Of a stretch of 6,834 nt of DNA, positions 5,142 to 6,834 are shown piece after piece; the stretch's first letter is position 1; each line of letters opens with the position of its first letter. The stretch comes from CAYVLI01 sp964452105 [NCBI: uncultured Nitrospinota bacterium] (lineage in GTDB: Bacteria; JAUXIQ01), in the NCBI GenBank assembly GCA_964452105.1, contig CAYVLI010000143.1, forward strand, positions 1 through 6,834. Direction: 5' to 3'. The position numbers were made by a program, and so were the translations under genes. The notes under the pieces are model-generated. The model saw only the letters and a list, made by a program, of their open reading frames with translations, made no database searches and had not been told where the DNA came from.

Positions 5142-5942
5142 TTATGCTATGCCTCGATAGGAGCCGCCATCTATGTTTATGTTGGTCCCTGTGATGTATT
5201 CGGCCCTGTTTGAGCAAAGGAACGTTACCATGTAGGCTATTTCCCGGGGACGGCCGAACCTGTTCAGGGGCACGTGACTGGCCCTCTCATCGAGGATTTC
5301 TTGAGGAGCTTTTCCGTGGCTTTTACCTAAAGTTACGGCGTTTTGCTCCCACAGGGGAGTCAAAATTGGGCCGGGTGAGACGCTGTTGACCAGGATATTG
5401 TACTTGGCCAGGTCTTCGGCCATCGTCTTGGTGAGTGCGATGAGCGACGCCTTGGTGGTTGTGTATTCGACAGTGTTCGGCAGAGGCGGCAACGCTATCA
5501 TCTTCCCCACGATGGAAGTCAGGTTGATGATGCGGCCCCACTGCTGCTTCTTCATGAAGGGGATAACCACCCTCGAAAAGCGGATGGTGCTCATAAGATT
5601 CAAGTTGATTCCCGCCTGCCAGGCGTCGTCGCTCAGCTCCTCGAAGCTCCCACGCTGGCCGCTGCCTGCATTGTTTACCAGGATGTCTATGGCGCCGAAT
5701 GCAGAAGCCGTTGCATCCACTATCTTTTTTACGTCTTCGGCTTTGGTGACGTCTCCCTGGACGGCCACAACTTCGTATCCTTTACCTTTAAGCTCTTTTT
5801 CGGTTTCGGCGAGCTGCTCTGCTCTCCTGCCGCAGATGGCCACTGCCGCTCCTTCCGAAGCCAGAATTTCGGCGCAGGCTTTACCTATACCGGCGCTGGA
5901 GCCGGTGACGAGCGCTTTGCGTCCCTTTATTGCAAAATCCAT
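5142..5942 (-). CDS. Canonical short-chain dehydrogenase/reductase (3-oxoacyl reductase-like)
   Basis: The 266-residue classical SDR has all expected elements: TGSSAGIG at 13-20, NNAG at 90-93, Asn115, Ser143, and Tyr160/Lys164 in YTTTK, then PGPILT and a C-terminal IDGG. Arg39-Arg40 after the second strand (CGRR) suggests NADP(H) preference, by the usual SDR rule. A likely reaction is interconversion of a 3-oxoacyl and 3-hydroxyacyl thioester or a similar alcohol/ketone, in the cytoplasm; the substrate is unknown. The start is supported by GGGGGAGG just upstream. A predicted promoter lies about 55 bp before the gene, and a MaoC-fold gene and a zinc-ribbon gene follow. It shares layout and C-terminal segments with the plus-strand SDR (for example GK-P-EIL followed by VP or IP and a G-PRE block), so the two look like diverged paralogues of the same subgroup. 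Confidence 0.92.
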   Translation of the reverse strand: MDFAIKGRKALVTGSSAGIGKACAEILASEGAAVAICGRRAEQLAETEKELKGKGYEVVAVQGDVTKAEDVKKIVDATASAFGAIDILVNNAGSGQRGSFEELSDDAWQAGINLNLMSTIRFSRVVIPFMKKQQWGRIINLTSIVGKMIALPPLPNTVEYTTTKASLIALTKTMAEDLAKYNILVNSVSPGPILTPLWEQNAVTLGKSHGKAPQEILDERASHVPLNRFGRPREIAYMVTFLCSNRAEYITGTNINIDGGSYRGIA

Positions 5943-5996
5943 TTTCCTCCCCCTGCATCCTTAAGTAATCCGTGGTTAACCGTTAAATTTGGGGTA

Positions 5997-6025
5997 ATTA
6001 TATCTTCGAGCAGATGTTATTTCCA
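5997..6025 (-). promoter_or_regulatory. Predicted sigma-70-type promoter for the minus-strand SDR unit
   Basis: On the minus strand a perfect TATAAT (5997-6002) lies exactly 17 bp downstream of TGGAAA (6020-6025, 4 of 6 matches to TTGACA). It sits between the upstream gene's terminator and the SDR start at 5942. A perfect 8-bp palindrome, GGTTAACC (5974-5981), lies near the expected transcription start and could bind a regulator; that is speculative. Confidence 0.6.
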
Positions 6026-6029
6026 TACT

Positions 6030-6054
6030 TTTTAAAACCCCCGCCGAAGGGTTT
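6030..6054 (-). terminator. Small secondary hairpin upstream of the SDR promoter
   Basis: AAACCC and GGGTTT (arms at 6049-6054 and 6035-6040 on the plus strand) form a 6-bp stem with an 8-nt loop. On the minus strand it is followed by one more T and then AAAAA. It could back up the main terminator just upstream, but the T tract is too short to be convincing. Confidence 0.25.
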
Positions 6055-6081
6055 GAGAATGGGCATGTGCGCATTCCTGTG

Positions 6082-6116
6082 AAAAAAGGCGCCCCACTCG
6101 TGGAGCGGAACGCCTT
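6082..6116 (-). terminator. Strong Rho-independent terminator of the MFE-2-like SDR gene
   Basis: Read on the minus strand, AAGGC (6116-6112) pairs with GCCTT (6090-6086). Inside is a second stem, GCTCCA with TGGGGC, around a CGAG loop, with a small GTTCC bulge on one side. A TTTTTT run (6087-6082) overlaps the end of the stem. It lies about 20 bp after the stop at 6137, so the MFE-2-like SDR and the next SDR are separate transcription units. Confidence 0.8.
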
Positions 6117-6136
6117 CATATTTACGCGGTTTAAAT

Positions 6137-6834
6137 TCAGACCAACGGGTCGTACGGGAATATGTTCGCCGTTGTCACCAGGGGGAAGAATGAATCGGCC
6201 ATGGCCCCTGGTATGACTTCGGCCACCGTTTGGGGGGTCCATCCTTCATCCCTGTGTATGGTCCGAACGGGCCTGGGAAGGGAGAAGAGGATTATTTCTT
6301 TGGCCCTCACTCCGAAGACCTGCCCGGTGATGTTCCCAGCCTGTTCCGAGGCCAGATAGGTCACCAGGGGTGCGATGTGCCCGGGGTCCATCTTTTTTAT
6401 TTTATCCAGGCGCTTTTTTTCCTCTTCGGTCCTCTCGGGAATGGTGCCGATGAGGCGCGTCCAGGCGAAGGGAGCGATGGCGTTGAAGGTGACTCCGTAA
6501 CGCTGCATATCCAGGGCGCAGTTTCTGGTAAATCCAACGAGGCCAAGTTTGGCGGCTCCGTAATTGGATTGGCCGTAGTTGCCCAGGAGGCCGGAGGTGG
6601 AGCTGAAGTTTATAACCCTTCCGTATTTTTGCTGTTTCATGTAATTGGATGCAGCGCGTGTACAATTGAAGGCGCCCTTCAGGTGCACGGCCATGACGCC
6701 GTCCCACTCCTCCTCGGTCATGTTGAATATCATCCTGTCGCGGAGGACACCGGCGTTGTTCACCAGAATGTCGATCTTGCCGAAGTTGTCTATAGCTGTC
6801 TGAATTATGTTATTTTTGCCCCCCCCCGCCGCCC
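6137..6834 (-). CDS. MFE-2-like short-chain dehydrogenase ((3R)-hydroxyacyl-CoA dehydrogenase type), 5'-truncated
   Basis: The frame is open to the right edge, so the N-terminal Rossmann part with TGxxxGxG, roughly 80-90 residues, lies outside the window. A GTG at 6763 is only the internal Val before NNAG. Visible elements are KIDILVNNAG followed by VLRDRM, WDGVMAVHLKGAFNCTRAA, the catalytic Ser in INFSSTSG, and YGAAK (Tyr codon 6560-6562, Lys codon 6548-6550). This set resembles the dehydrogenase domain of peroxisomal multifunctional enzyme type 2 and its bacterial stand-alone relatives, which oxidise (3R)-hydroxyacyl-CoA with NAD+. After ITGQVFGV, where most SDRs end within about ten residues, the chain continues for some 50 residues with LFSLPRPVRTIHRDEGWTP and ends in DPLV. 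Such tails occur in this bacterial subgroup. Its own terminator separates it from the next SDR. The assignment to (3R)-hydroxyacyl-CoA is inference from family resemblance. Confidence 0.87.
   Translation of the reverse strand, partial: AAGGGKNNIIQTAIDNFGKIDILVNNAGVLRDRMIFNMTEEEWDGVMAVHLKGAFNCTRAASNYMKQQKYGRVINFSSTSGLLGNYGQSNYGAAKLGLVGFTRNCALDMQRYGVTFNAIAPFAWTRLIGTIPERTEEEKKRLDKIKKMDPGHIAPLVTYLASEQAGNITGQVFGVRAKEIILFSLPRPVRTIHRDEGWTPQTVAEVIPGAMADSFFPLVTTANIFPYDPLV
6819..6827 (-). repeat. Nine-base G homopolymer inside the truncated SDR gene
   Basis: Nine C on the plus strand (G on the coding strand) encode part of a GGGK stretch. The run lies 7 bases from the window edge in a GC-only context and is prone to sequencing or assembly length errors. 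The reading frame upstream of it is less secure than the rest. Confidence 0.7.

Noticed and set aside
5386-5964. A 192-codon open frame on the plus strand
   Set aside because: It is antisense to the canonical SDR, which has every expected motif in order.
1-6834. Search for CRISPR repeats, tRNA/rRNA, transposase or defence genes
   Set aside because: No regularly spaced repeats, tRNA-like cloverleaf, transposase motif or nuclease/effector domain was seen; the window is taken up by metabolic genes.

Overview
The window (about 6.8 kb, moderately GC-rich by eye) is densely coding and bacterial in style. Strong Shine-Dalgarno sites precede most genes, gaps are short, and hairpin-plus-T-tract terminators separate the units. 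AGG/AGA arginine and ATA isoleucine codons are common. The taxon cannot be fixed from this stretch. The repertoire of short-chain dehydrogenases (SDRs), MaoC hot-dog dehydratases, an FmdB-type zinc ribbon and a DUF1445 hydro-lyase fits an environmental, possibly anaerobic, acyl-CoA-metabolising bacterium (Chloroflexota, Desulfobacterota or Actinomycetota-like). That placement is inference.

Layout. (a) 3-2255, plus strand: the 3' three-quarters of a ThDP-dependent acetolactate-synthase/benzoylformate-decarboxylase-type enzyme, then a DUF1445 (YcsI / D-glutamate-cyclase-like) protein 31 bp downstream, then a weak terminator hairpin. (b) 2279-3357, plus strand: a promoter with a perfect TTGACA box, a FAS1-type hot-dog dehydratase lacking the catalytic His, a MaoC dehydratase that keeps the Asp/His dyad, and a clear terminator. 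(c) 3445-4335, plus strand: a divergent SDR with Ser and Arg in place of the catalytic Tyr and Lys, ending at a 12-bp palindrome. (d) 6025-4350, minus strand: a promoter, a canonical SDR, a MaoC-fold protein with no Asp/His dyad, and a 54-residue GTG-started FmdB-type zinc ribbon. (e) 6834-6082, minus strand: the 3' part of an MFE-2-like SDR that runs off the window and ends at a strong terminator.

How it fits together. Regions b to e encode three ketoacyl-reductase/hydroxyacyl-dehydrogenase-like SDRs and three hot-dog dehydratase-fold proteins. These are the enzyme types for reversible (3R)-hydroxyacyl / trans-2-enoyl thioester chemistry, so an acyl-CoA degradation or modification locus is the simplest reading. 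No CoA ligase, thiolase or acyl-CoA dehydrogenase is visible, so the substrate is unknown. I see no mobile element, CRISPR array, tRNA, rRNA or defence system. The unusual points are the loss or replacement of catalytic residues in two otherwise well-preserved enzymes, and the pairing of the ThDP enzyme with DUF1445.
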